Assembly (NCBI RefSeq): GCF_003590335.1
Contig: NZ_MIET01000014.1
Location: 62,001-126,000, forward strand
Direction: 5' to 3'
DNA from: Pseudoalteromonas sp. MSK9-3
Lineage (GTDB): Bacteria; Pseudomonadota; Gammaproteobacteria; Enterobacterales; Alteromonadaceae
Length of the DNA: 64,000 nucleotides
Of this stretch, positions 34,809 to 45,750 are shown piece after piece; position 1 is the first letter of the stretch; every line of letters starts with the position of its first letter. The notes beneath the pieces are model-generated. The model did not search any database. It saw nothing but the letters and a program-made list of their open reading frames with translations, and was not told the origin of the DNA. A program made the position numbers and the translations under genes.

Positions 34809-37800
34809 TTAACTTGCTTCGAATCGGTCGATGATTTTTACAACGAGTGTTTTAGCTTCAACAAATTCAAAGTCATTAATAAGCTCTTCCAGCGCTGCTG
34901 AATCATCGGCAGACATAAAGTTTAAATCCGTCAGCTCATTGACTGTTTCTATGGCTTCTACATCACTGGAGTCAATAAGCTCGGCCAGTAAAGTGAGTTT
35001 CTCTTTTATGCTTCCTTTGTCGAGTGTACAGGCCTCGGCTGCTGATTTTTTTGCATCATTACTACTAGTGCGTTGGCTTAACCGACGTGCAATTTCCCGC
35101 AAGTAAGCAATGATGTCATGGATTTCATCGGTGCTAACTTCCTGCTCGTTATTTATCGCGGTCTCAAACTTATCGCCTGCGTCCGCTAAGCGAGCTGCAC
35201 ATAAATTCGCAGCTGAACCTTTAAGCGAATGAGCAATACGTGAAGCATGTTCAGTATCGCCAATAATAAGCGCTTGCTCTAAATTGATCATTTCTTCAAT
35301 TTGATTATTAATGAACTTCGTTAATATGCTCCAATAGGCCTTTTCGTTACCACCAATACGCTTTATACCTTCGTTAAATGAAATACCTTCTAATTCGGTT
35401 TGAGATTCTGCTGGGGCAGTGGCGTCATTTGTGGTTTGCCCACTGTTTTTTACGTCATTAGATGACGGTATCTGCACCTGTTCACTTTTAGATGACTTAC
35501 TTATTGATGCCTGTTCTATTGCAGAGTCTTGTGGTTGCTCTAATGCAGCATGAATCGTATTGATCATGGTATTGAAGTTAATCGGTTTCGCAATATGACC
35601 ATTCATGCCAGCATCGGTGCATTTGTCTACATCTTCTTGCATGGCATTGGCGGTCATCGCAATAATTGGCAGGGCCGTGAATGACTTGCTTTTACGGATT
35701 TCTCGGGTTGCCGTCAGTCCATCCATCACTGGCATTTGCATATCCATTAAAACTAAATCAAAGTTTTGGTCTTTTATCATATTGACGGCTTCTAACCCAT
35801 TGTTGGCGATCGTGATATGCAGATTGACCGACTGGAGCATTTCGTAGGCGACTTCTTGATTAGTTATGTTGTCTTCGACTAATAACACCCGTTGTTGTGC
35901 AAAGCCTGTACTTTCGATATCTGACACGGGGGCTGCATCATGGTCTGAAGGGCGTTGCAGGCCGTAACACTCCATAATGCTATCGAGCAATATAGACGCA
36001 TTAACAGGTTTAATAATTAAGCCATCTAATAAATCACTGATCTCCTTGTTCATGCCGACTTCTTTGCCATAGGCAGTCACAAGTATCATCTTGGGCTGCT
36101 CTGACAGGTTCATATTACGTATGTGTTTAATGGTATCAATGCCATTCATGCCAGGCATATTCCAATCCATAAAGATTAAATCGTATTGAGCAACCTCTAA
36201 TTCATTAATGGCCTCTCTACCGCTACTTACACTGTTGACGGCTAAGCCCATTGTTTTCAATAAATTGTTTAAAATAGCACGTGCGCTGTCATTGTCATCG
36301 ACGACCAACGCTTGCTTCTCTTTTAGATTTGCTTCAGGACACAAGAAGTTGCGCATTTTTGCTTCTTGTAAGCCACAGCGTACACTAAAGTAGAACTCAG
36401 AGCCTTTACCAACTTCACTATTAACCCCAATTTCGCCGCCCATGAGCTCAACTAAATTTTTTGAAATACTTAACCCAAGGCCAGTACCGCCATATTTCCT
36501 GGTAATAGAGCCATCGGCTTGCGAGAAGGCTTCGAACAACTTGGCTTGCTGTTCGTTTGATAGGCCAATACCACTGTCTTTAACGCTAAATCGTAGCATG
36601 ACGTAGTCACTATTTTGCTCAACTATGGTCACGCCTATGACAATTTCACCTGTTTCGGTAAACTTGATGGCATTACCACATAGGTTTATTAAAATTTGGC
36701 TCAAACGCAGCGGATCACCTATCAGACTAATTGGTACGTCAGGCGAAACATCTAGCAATAACTCTAAGTTTTTCTCTTGTGCTTTTACGGCATTGACTGT
36801 CGCCACATTGTCGGTGACTTCATCCAGTAAAAAGTTGACTGACTCCACTGTCATTTTCCCAGACTCAATTTTCGAAAAGTCTAGGATGTCGTTAATAATA
36901 CCGAGAAGGTTCTTTGCTGCTTGATCAATCTTGGTCACATAGCCAAGTTGTTGTGTGTCTAAATCAGTTTTAAGTGCTAAATGACTCATGCCAATAATCG
37001 CATTCATTGGGGTGCGAATTTCATGACTCATATTTGCCAAAAACTCCCCTTTGGCGGTGCTCATTTGATCTGCTTGTTCTTTAGCTATGATGAGCTGTTG
37101 CTCCATTTCTTTGCGCTCTGTCACATCTAATATTAAGCCAACAATCCCTGCGACCTCACCATCAGCATTGCAAAAGGTTGCTTCGTAAATAACGACATCT
37201 CTGGGCTGGCCTTTTACGTTAATGAGCGTCATTTCATAATTATGACTTCCGGGGTCTTGTAACAGACTTAATTCTGAGTCAACAAACTGCTGCGCAATAT
37301 CTTTGCTAAAAATTTCGTTGGGTGCTGCGCCAATAACGTCGGCGTCAAATGTGCCGATAAAATCATGAAATATAGAGTTAACACCCAAATATTCTCCGTC
37401 GCGATTGCGGTAATACATGGGATTAGGAATCGCATCGAGGATCTTACGGTTCAGTTCTAATTGTTCCAGTACTTTCTTTTCGGTATTTCTTTGCAGCTCA
37501 ATATTTTGCGTCAACTGTAAACTAATGGCTAAGTCTTGAATGACGGACTCTATCCATTCAAAGTCTTTATTAGAGACAGGTTTTAAACTGCCTAATTCTA
37601 ATAAACCAACACATTCATTACTGACTATCAATGGAAAGTAGTACAGCTCAGATAAATACAAGCTTTCTCCATTTAGCTCAATTGCATATTGAGACTCGAG
37701 TAATGACATAGAGTAGGTTTGTTTACTACTTAAGACGTGAAAGTGAATTGAATCATAATTGTCATATGTGGAAGGAGACTTTTTACAATATCCCGTCCCT

Positions 37801-38870
37801 GCAACACGGGATAACTTTTCGTCGTTAAAAACATATAACCCCAGTAGCGGGACGGATAAGCGGCGACCTAAAAACTGCATAAGCTCTTCACCAAGTTCTT
37901 TGGCTGAGTTCTTGCCACGTAGTGCCAATCCAAAGTCTTTCATGATGGTATTAAACTGCAATTGTTTTGAAATATTGTGCAATAAAGTATTCATTGCTCG
38001 GGAGAACTTTGCGAGCTCGCCCTGAGTTTGTGTATCAAGTCTAAAGTTGTAATTATTGTCTGCAACATGAGAAACCACTTTTTGCTGCATATTTGAAACC
38101 GGTTTTATGTACATTTTCCAAAGGAGATAAAACGATAAACCAATACTGGTTATTAGTGCAATACTCATGAGTTTTTGAATAAAATGCGAAACCATTAAGA
38201 CATTAACATTTTCATCGATTTTGCTTTGTAGTTTATTGGCCATATGCCAGTGCGCATCGTCAATTGCGCTCATTATTTTCGCTTTTTCTACAAAGTATTC
38301 ATCGCTGTACAAAATACGTTGGGCTGCAATTAAATCAGGCGCGACTTGCACAGTCCAGTTCCCAAACTTATCTTGCGCTATACCCTTGACCGCATTAAAC
38401 GCACGTTGCTCGAGCGTAACCAGTGCGTCGGACGTTGATAAAGCAAGCTTCATTTGGCTCAGTTCATAATCATCAATTCCGACAATTTCAAATCGTTCGA
38501 TAATTGATGGCCCTTTAAAGTCTTGAGTTAGCTCAGGTGGCGCTGAAAATGGCGAGGCGAGGACATCCCAATAACTATACGATTGTTGGTCTGGTCTTAT
38601 CGCTTTTCCTTGTCTAACAGCTAAGACGTAGTTGAATAAATTATACCAGCGCTTATTACCCGTCATTGCATAAGTTCGTGCAAAATTGGTCAATTGATCT
38701 GAACTTTGTTTTAACTCTTGGGCTAACTGACTGAGTTTCAATAATTGCGCGCTATCTTGCTGCTCTAACTTCTCCATGTTTTCCATTTTATGAGCAATGT
38801 ATTGAATTGCGATACTCATACTGAACATCACTGAGAAAATAGATATAAATAAAGTACGTACGCTGAGCAT
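34809..38870 (-). CDS. Hybrid sensor histidine kinase (HAMP-GAF-PAS-HisKA-HATPase-REC-REC-Hpt)
   Basis: Membrane sensor of a multistep phosphorelay, 1353 aa. A first membrane segment (residues about 7-26), a periplasmic sensor region (to about 225), a second segment and a HAMP domain are followed by a GAF-like domain (about 320-460) and a PAS domain (about 475-590). HisKA has His616 in [10 protein letters not shown], followed by the ATPase. Two receiver domains have phospho-acceptors Asp902 and Asp1043. A C-terminal Hpt domain has His1214 in [10 protein letters not shown]. The output regulator is not fixed, but the divergent REC/HD-GYP gene 94 bp away is a natural partner. The signal is unknown. 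Confidence 0.92.
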   Translation of the reverse strand: MLSVRTLFISIFSVMFSMSIAIQYIAHKMENMEKLEQQDSAQLLKLSQLAQELKQSSDQLTNFARTYAMTGNKRWYNLFNYVLAVRQGKAIRPDQQSYSYWDVLASPFSAPPELTQDFKGPSIIERFEIVGIDDYELSQMKLALSTSDALVTLEQRAFNAVKGIAQDKFGNWTVQVAPDLIAAQRILYSDEYFVEKAKIMSAIDDAHWHMANKLQSKIDENVNVLMVSHFIQKLMSIALITSIGLSFYLLWKMYIKPVSNMQQKVVSHVADNNYNFRLDTQTQGELAKFSRAMNTLLHNISKQLQFNTIMKDFGLALRGKNSAKELGEELMQFLGRRLSVPLLGLYVFNDEKLSRVAGTGYCKKSPSTYDNYDSIHFHVLSSKQTYSMSLLESQYAIELNGESLYLSELYYFPLIVSNECVGLLELGSLKPVSNKDFEWIESVIQDLAISLQLTQNIELQRNTEKKVLEQLELNRKILDAIPNPMYYRNRDGEYLGVNSIFHDFIGTFDADVIGAAPNEIFSKDIAQQFVDSELSLLQDPGSHNYEMTLINVKGQPRDVVIYEATFCNADGEVAGIVGLILDVTERKEMEQQLIIAKEQADQMSTAKGEFLANMSHEIRTPMNAIIGMSHLALKTDLDTQQLGYVTKIDQAAKNLLGIINDILDFSKIESGKMTVESVNFLLDEVTDNVATVNAVKAQEKNLELLLDVSPDVPISLIGDPLRLSQILINLCGNAIKFTETGEIVIGVTIVEQNSDYVMLRFSVKDSGIGLSNEQQAKLFEAFSQADGSITRKYGGTGLGLSISKNLVELMGGEIGVNSEVGKGSEFYFSVRCGLQEAKMRNFLCPEANLKEKQALVVDDNDSARAILNNLLKTMGLAVNSVSSGREAINELEVAQYDLIFMDWNMPGMNGIDTIKHIRNMNLSEQPKMILVTAYGKEVGMNKEISDLLDGLIIKPVNASILLDSIMECYGLQRPSDHDAAPVSDIESTGFAQQRVLLVEDNITNQEVAYEMLQSVNLHITIANNGLEAVNMIKDQNFDLVLMDMQMPVMDGLTATREIRKSKSFTALPIIAMTANAMQEDVDKCTDAGMNGHIAKPINFNTMINTIHAALEQPQDSAIEQASISKSSKSEQVQIPSSNDVKNSGQTTNDATAPAESQTELEGISFNEGIKRIGGNEKAYWSILTKFINNQIEEMINLEQALIIGDTEHASRIAHSLKGSAANLCAARLADAGDKFETAINNEQEVSTDEIHDIIAYLREIARRLSQRTSSNDAKKSAAEACTLDKGSIKEKLTLLAELIDSSDVEAIETVNELTDLNFMSADDSAALEELINDFEFVEAKTLVVKIIDRFEAS

Positions 38871-38964
38871 ATAAATTTACCTAACTATATTTGGCACGAT
38901 CACAAGAATAGACCTAATATGTGTTTATTAGCTAATAATAAGCGAACAAAGTAGGCGTAATATA

Positions 38965-40047
38965 ATGTCAGATAAGTACACTGTTCTGGTTGTTGATGAC
39001 GCAAAAGAAAACTTAGCGGTCATGTCGCAGTTACTCAAAGATGAGTACCGAGTGGTGGTTGCTAAAAGTGGAGAGCAGGCATTAAGTTTGTTGGCAAATC
39101 AAAAAATAGACATTGTATTACTTGATGTCGTTATGCCGGGCATGGACGGTTACCAAGTCATTGCCCATATCAAGTCACAAGATAGTTTAAAAGATTTACC
39201 TGTCATATTTTTAACTGGTAAAGACAGTGTTGAAGATGAAGAAAAGGGGTTTGAGCTTGGCGCTTGTGACTATATCAATAAGCCAATAAGCCCGCCGATT
39301 GTGAAAGCGAGGGTCAGAACACATATTCAAAACAAACGAACCCGTGACTTTTTGCAAGACCAAAATATTTTCTTAGAAAAAGAAATTATCAACAGAACAG
39401 AAGAAATGTCACGGCTACAAGATGCGACTATCACAGCAATGGCAAGCCTCGCTGAAACACGAGATCAAGAAACCGGCAACCATATTCGCCGTACCCAACT
39501 ATACGTAAAGTTACTTGCAGACAAACTACAAACCCATGAAAAGTATAAAGACCGGCTTAATATCAAGCTGATAGATATTTTTTATAAATCAGCACCACTT
39601 CATGACATTGGCAAAGTTGGTATTCCAGACAACATTTTGTTAAAACCCGGCAAGCTTGAAGTAGATGAATTTGAAGTCATGAAAAAACACACAGACTTTG
39701 GTTTTAAAGCCATAGAAGATGCAGAGTCTGAAATGGGAGCCGATGATACATTTTTAAAAGTGGCAAAAGAGATTGCGCATTACCATCATGAAAAGTGGGA
39801 TGGCAGTGGCTACCCCGACGGGCTTAAAGGGGAAGAGATCCCGCTGAGCGCGAGGTTAATGGCTATCGCTGATGTATATGATGCGCTGATAAGTAAACGG
39901 GTATACAAAGATGCCATGTCGCACGAACAAGCAATGAAAATCATTTCTGAAGGTCGAGGCTCACATTTTGATCCAGACATGATCGATGCATTTTTTGAGA
40001 TAGAGCATGAGTTTTATGATGTGGCGCAGAAATACACCGATGGTTAA
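38965..40047 (+). CDS. Response regulator with HD-GYP c-di-GMP phosphodiesterase domain
   Basis: 360 aa. An N-terminal receiver has Asp54 as phospho-acceptor (LLDVVMPGMDG). A short coiled segment leads to an HD-GYP domain with HDIGKVGIPD (His213, Asp214) and HHEKWDGSGYPDG. The domain should hydrolyse c-di-GMP and so favour motility over biofilm. It is divergent from the large hybrid kinase, whose Hpt domain could phosphorylate it. Pairing is inferred from position only. Confidence 0.92.
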   Translation: MSDKYTVLVVDDAKENLAVMSQLLKDEYRVVVAKSGEQALSLLANQKIDIVLLDVVMPGMDGYQVIAHIKSQDSLKDLPVIFLTGKDSVEDEEKGFELGACDYINKPISPPIVKARVRTHIQNKRTRDFLQDQNIFLEKEIINRTEEMSRLQDATITAMASLAETRDQETGNHIRRTQLYVKLLADKLQTHEKYKDRLNIKLIDIFYKSAPLHDIGKVGIPDNILLKPGKLEVDEFEVMKKHTDFGFKAIEDAESEMGADDTFLKVAKEIAHYHHEKWDGSGYPDGLKGEEIPLSARLMAIADVYDALISKRVYKDAMSHEQAMKIISEGRGSHFDPDMIDAFFEIEHEFYDVAQKYTDG

Positions 40048-40269
40048 ATGTGCTGAAAAACCTATGGGCTTCTACGAGCCTATGTGTATGAAGTGATGCA
40101 CATAGCAAAGGGGCTATACAAAGTGACTAGCTTAGCTTTAGTATTTTGAGTTTTAAGTATATATGATTCACCTCTCAATATGATAAATGGGTCAAAGAGG
40201 AGTGTGTAGTGGTAAAGTTTGTTGACGTGTTGGGATAACTGGTGAACGGGTGTGCGCTGTACCACTATC

Positions 40270-40431
40270 TCAGGTTTTGCCTGATCTGTGGTTACTAGTA
40301 CTGGCTTGATCGACCCCTAGTTTTCTTGCTAATTGCTCCTGAGTCCATTTTCGCTCTTGTCGCATTTGTCTTATCGAACGCTGAACGTATAGCTTAAAGA
40401 TTATTAATCTTATTCCTTCTTGTATTATTAA
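40270..40431 (-). pseudogene. Remnant of an XRE-family helix-turn-helix regulator
   Basis: The minus-strand frame reads LYVQRSIRQMRQERKWTQ then EQLARKLGVDQASTSN and stops soon after. RxxRxxxxWTQEQLARKLGVDQ is the classic first half of an XRE/Cro-type HTH. The recognition-helix end (ASTSNHRSGKT) has lost the usual IS..E.G pattern and is followed by TGA. AAGAAGGA lies upstream, but no ATG/GTG/TTG follows at proper spacing; the first ATG is at 40365. It is best read as a broken regulator gene. Confidence 0.6.
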
Positions 40432-40671
40432 TCACACCTGCATCCTTTGCTTATCTCATACGCGCAAATTATCAGCTAAGTAACTGTGTGGCAAACATTT
40501 GTTAACAATTAGGTGGTGAGTTAGGTATTTTATGAAAGTTTTTATATAAACGCGTCATTAGCATGAAAAAGAGGCAGGTTTAGAGTGGTAAGTAAACAAG
40601 TTAGCTGTTGCTTTGCTATGAACGGCACGTTTAGCAGCGCTTTTTATTTTATCTATTCACAGCCGAAAAAG

Positions 40672-40730
40672 TACGCATTATGAATAAATAGGCCCAGTAT
40701 GTTGCTGAGTCTTGATATGCATAATGCGTA
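40672..40730. repeat. 11-bp perfect inverted repeat with 37-bp spacer
   Basis: TACGCATTATG at 40672-40682 and CATAATGCGTA at 40720-40730. It lies about 50 bp beyond the megasynthase stop. Role unknown. Confidence 0.6.
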
Positions 40731-40782
40731 TGTTAGTGTGAGTTAACTATTTCACTTTTTAGGGCGTTACAGCTTAATCCTT

Positions 40783-43700
40783 TTAACTTAAGTTACTCTC
40801 TAAGTGGCGCCAAAGCACGCTCTGATGCGTATCGTGCTGCCATTGTTTAAAGTAAGTGTTAAACAATGGCGTCCAATCACCCAAAGTAATATCGTACTGT
40901 TTGAGTAACGCTTTAAAATTGTCTTTATTGTATGGCGTCATCGGCATTAAATAGGTTTCAAACAGATACTCATCATAGCCGGGTCTGCATGACAACAAGC
41001 CTTCCATAATGATTCGGTCATGTTCGTCAGTGAGCTTCTTTGCATAACCCTCACAGGCATGAATAAAGGTTGCTTTGTTCTCGGTAGAAAAGCAAAGTTG
41101 GTGTTGCTCTGCGTATTGGTAAAACCTATCAATAGGAAGCGGGGCTTGGTTGGCAACATTAAACACCGTATTACGTTTGTCTTTATCAGCCATGCCAAAC
41201 ACAATACTTTGTGCTGCTTTGTCAACGGGGATAATGTCGAGCAAATAAGGCATTCCTTGTGCACGAACAGGTACACTGAGCATCATACGTAAAATACGAT
41301 GGAATATATCATCGGTATTGCCTATGCCTGTGGTTGATGACCCTGATATTTCAGAGAAACGATAAATGGTGTATGGCACACCGTATTCAGACGCTTGGCG
41401 TATATTCTCTTCTTGCACCCATTTTGATTGCCCATAGCCACTACAAATTAATGATGCATCGTCTGTGTTAATAAAATCCTCTATTGGATTGACTGAAAAA
41501 TGCGAGTTGTTTACCTGTGTGCTGGCGGTTGTACTTGACACAAAGTGCATCATTTTCAGCGTTTGGCTGGTTGCCATAGTTAGGAGTTCATTGGTGCCAG
41601 CAACCGACTTTTTAAATGCAAAGTACGGCTGAATATGGTTTACGTACGAAGCCGTGTGAACGATATGCTCAACTTCAGCACATAGTTTTAGCCAATTCTT
41701 TTTCGATAAGCCCAGTTGTGGACGTTCCATATCGCCCAATACAGGCACAATACGGCGCATATCTATTTTTAATTGGTAACTCGCTGCGGTGTTTTGCAAT
41801 CGTTGTTGTGCTTTTTTCAGTGAGGGTGCGCGCACTAAGCAATATACTTTTGCCTGTGTGGTATCCATTAGCTGACTTAAAATATGACAGCCAAGAAACC
41901 CAGTAGCTCCTGTTAATAATACAAATTTAACGTCGCCATCATAGGCATGATCAAGCGCAGAAGGGGGCTCTGACAGTGTGAATCCTGCGTCTAAAATAAA
42001 GTCAGGCACTTGTTTTAGTTTCTCAGGTAAATGCTTTTGTGGCGTTTGTACTAAAAGGTCTGTGTTGCTTTGTTGCTCAGCGAGTAATTCAATCTCAGTG
42101 ATCAATGCTTGAATGGTATTCATATTTTTAAAAGCGTCAGCTTGAATATCTATACTCAGTTGCGCTTTTAACTGTTGAAAGGTTTTTAATAGAGAAATTG
42201 AATCAAATCCATAATCATATAAATCACATTCCAGATCTAATTCGTTGGGTTCAACCCCAATGACATTGGCTACAATGTTGATCACCACCTCAGATATATT
42301 GTGCTGCGATGAGGGCGATATTATTGCGCTATTGCCAGTCACCTTAATTGATTGCTTCTGCGCACGTTTTAAATGGCTGAGGGTATTATGATAAATTTTA
42401 TCGCTGTTATGACAGGACATAACACACAGTGAACTCTGTCCAGACATCAATAGGGTGGGCATCGCTTCAAACGCCTCGGTCATGTGAATGAGTGAATACC
42501 CTTTTTTGATAGCAAACTCATTCTCAATGCTTTTTACGGGGTTGTTCGAATGCCAATAGCCCCAATTAATGGCAAGAGATTTACCCTGCCGAGCACCCTG
42601 TATTACAGCGAGGTCTCGTGCACTTGCAAAGGTATTTTGAAAGCCATTACCGTACGAGTACGATAAATGGTTTAACGAGCCAAACACCGCCATCGAAGAA
42701 AACATCACAAAAAAGTCCAAGGGAGTGTTTCTAAACACGTGATCTAGCACCATCGACCCTTGTACTTTGACCGATAATGCTTGTTCAAAATCTTGCCAGC
42801 TATTCTCGAACTCAGAAAACGCAGTGCCCAAATGAAGTATGCCATTGAGTGATTGCTGTTGTTGCAGCTCTAATGTATCTATGTAGTCTTTCACCTGCAC
42901 TACATCGTCTTCATTAGAAACGTCACATGACAAATAATGTACTTTACCAGGAAGCGCACTTAACTTTTCTATGGCTGATTTATTATGTGCTGCAGATGTT
43001 CGCCCGAGTAAAATAAGCGTGGCAGTGTATTGCGTCAATAGTTGTTCACATAGTTGTTGGCCAAGCTCGCCTAAAGCGCCAGCAATAAGATACACACCAT
43101 GGTGTTTAAATTGTATAGGCTCATTAGGTGCGCTTTGATGTTGATATTCTGCCATGTTGGTTTTATTGAGCTGTGCGCCAAATCGCGCATTCTGAGCGTA
43201 TTTCACATGGTTAAACTGCTGGTCTACATTATTGGCTAACTGGGGGGCACAATATTCTTGCAACAGCAGGGTTTGCCATGTATCTCGGTTACTTTTTTCG
43301 TTGGAAGAAGCATTGTTAATAAACTCAACTGTTGTCCATTGGTGAAGTGTGTTTCTTAACGAATAACTCCTAAGTAATGCTGTAATATCATAGCGAGGCA
43401 GTGAGTCAGTGTCGTTAAAGCTGGCATAAAATAGCTGGATTGCGTCTTTATCAAATGCGTCTATGGCTTTAATGAATTGGAACAGAGGCTCAAGTTGGGT
43501 TGTTATATCGTTTAAGGCTGAACCACCGAGTCGCTGTTGGCTAGACGCTGAATTTTGAGTGCTATCAGGCGTGTTATTTTCGTATACATCGCCACCTAGG
43601 TTTTGCGATACGCAAGCGTGCTGTGCAATAAAAAACACCACGTCAGGTCGAGTGTCTGACGTAAACGTGTGCTCGCTGTGGTCATTAGTGAGCTCTGAAA

Positions 43701-45750
43701 ACAAGAGACAATTTACGGTGTCGCGTATGCAAGGGGACAGTGTGTTGAGCAAGGCATGTTGGGATTTTTCGTCATAAGATACAATCAATACCCGCTTACC
43801 TGACAAGTTTGCTACGTCTGAGAGTGGTGTTAACTCAGAGTTGACTATAGGCGCCGAGACCCAGTCATTTTCTAATACTAACCATGGTGTTGCACCATGG
43901 TTAAACGCGTTTTTTTCTCCCTCATTAGACGGGCTGGTTTTCTCAAGCTCTAGGCTGGTTACGCCTCGTTCCAAGTGAATGGCATCGATAAATGAGGTTG
44001 TTGGCAAATGCATTTTCTTTAGCTTCGAAGACGTATCGCTATTAAATGTGTCCCAGCATACATCTTTTGAGTTGAGCCAAAACTTGGCAAGCGCTGGCAA
44101 GTTGTTTGATTGTTTCAGCGTTTGCACATCATCATTAGTTAAAGTCGCTTTGTGTGCTTTATTGACGGCGGAGGCTTTGAAGCGACCTGATTTGATTTCT
44201 TTTATCGTATCCGTTAATGAATTTATTAACTCAGCCATGGAAGCCACCACCCATGCTGCTCGGTATTTTTGATGCGTGCGACCCACTTGGAGTGTATATG
44301 CCAATCGTGCCAGTTGGTGCGGTGTATCAAGATCCGTATTTATTGGATCAGATAAAAATGATTTAAGCTCAATGATTTGCGCTTGTAGCTGAGTATCTGT
44401 ATTGGCCGATAGTAAAACAATAGATGTGTCGCCAGTAGTGCATGGTTTAATGGGGTCAACCGCCTTGTCGTGACTGTGACTCGAAGGGGCGTCTAAATCA
44501 TTACAGGCAGTATCATTTTGATACTCTTCAAGCACGAGGTGGGCGTTAACGCCACTGATCCCAAATGAGCTTACAGCCGCTCGGCGTTGCTGTTGTGACT
44601 GCCAGTCAGCCAATGTTGTTTGCACAGTAAAGGGGGTGTTATCGAGGGACAAGTATGGGTTAAGCGCCTTTACATGCAGTGATGGTGCTAGTGTTTTATG
44701 CTTAAATTGCAGCAGCACTTTAATGACGCCAGCAATACCTGCGGCGATTTCTAAGTGACCGACGTTACTTTTAACAGATCCTAATGCGCACGTTGTTTCT
44801 TCCGAAGGCTGGTTATTTGCAGTCGAATAAGCCTGTTTTAATGCGTCGATTTCAACCGGATCACCTAATGATGTCCCTGTACCATGACATTCGATATAGC
44901 TAATAGATGCTGGGTCAACCTTGGCATTTTGCCAAGCCTTAGTAAGCAAGCGTGACTGAGCCTTGGCATTAGGCACAGTGAAACCATGGGATTTTCCACC
45001 ATGATTGACCGCTGAACCTAAAATGGTGCCGTAAATAGAGTCATTGTCTTTTTCGCAAGCTGAGCGTTTTTTAAGAAACAGCATACCAATCCCTTCACCA
45101 CGGACAATGCCATCAGCGTCATCGGAGAACGGTCTGCATTTACCTGTCGGTGATAAAGCGCCAATGTCGTGCATAGCCAATGATGCATGCGGTGTGTCGA
45201 TAATGTTCACCCCACCTACAATGGCCTGATCACAATCACCTTGTTCTATGGCGCGTACTGCTTTGTGTATTGCCACTAATGAAGAAGAGCATGTTGTATC
45301 AACACCTTCACTTGGACCATGTAAATCAAGAAAATAACTCATTCGATTAGGCGCAAAAGCAGAGGAAGTCAGCATACCTTGGTAATAATTTGACTGACAG
45401 CCAACAAATACACCGGTATTAGATCCGGCTAACGCCGTCGGATCATACCCTGCATCTTCAATGCATTTCCATACGTGCATCATGAGTAAACTTTCTTGTC
45501 GGCCAATACGATTACTTTCGGCTGGTGCAATGTTAAAAAACAAAGGATCAAAATGTTCTGTTTTATCTAATTGGCCTAACCAGTTTATTTCACAGAGCAG
45601 AGGGCCTTCGCCCGGGTTACTTTCTTGTGGCCAAACATAGGGCGTCACACTGTCTTTGCCCTTGCTTAGGTTATGCCAAAAAGCATCGGGATTTTTAGCC
45701 TGTGGGAATTCACAGCTCATGCCTATAATGGCGACGGGATCGTTTGTCAG
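40783..45750 (-). other. PKS module 5: KS-KR-ACP-TD (thioester reductase release)
   Basis: KS4 has Cys5731 in VDTTCSSS, though the usual MDPQQR block reads RIGRQES. KR4 has Ser6596, Tyr6608 and Asn6612 with a one-residue shorter loop. ACP5 Ser6761 is in YGFDSI. The TD has LLTGATGFLG near 6851 and Tyr7016/Lys7020 (YGQSK). It should release an aldehyde or, after two reductions, an alcohol. Confidence 0.86.

Larger units (their letters stand above)
40048..40782. other. Gene-poor boundary region next to the megasynthase gene
   Basis: 735 bp without an intact gene. It contains the decayed XRE-type regulator remnant (40270-40431) and an 11-bp inverted repeat (40672-40730). A 61-codon minus-strand frame at 40080-40265 has no recognisable features. 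No convincing terminator is seen after the megasynthase stop at 40783. Confidence 0.6.

Noticed and set aside
40080..40265. 61-codon frame near the cluster boundary
   Set aside because: GTG start without Shine-Dalgarno, no features, and in a different frame from the XRE remnant.
43000..43100. KR4 judged inactive because of GALGELG instead of GGLGxIG
   Set aside because: The glycine spacing is kept and Ser6596, Tyr6608 and Asn6612 are present, so loss of function is not supported.
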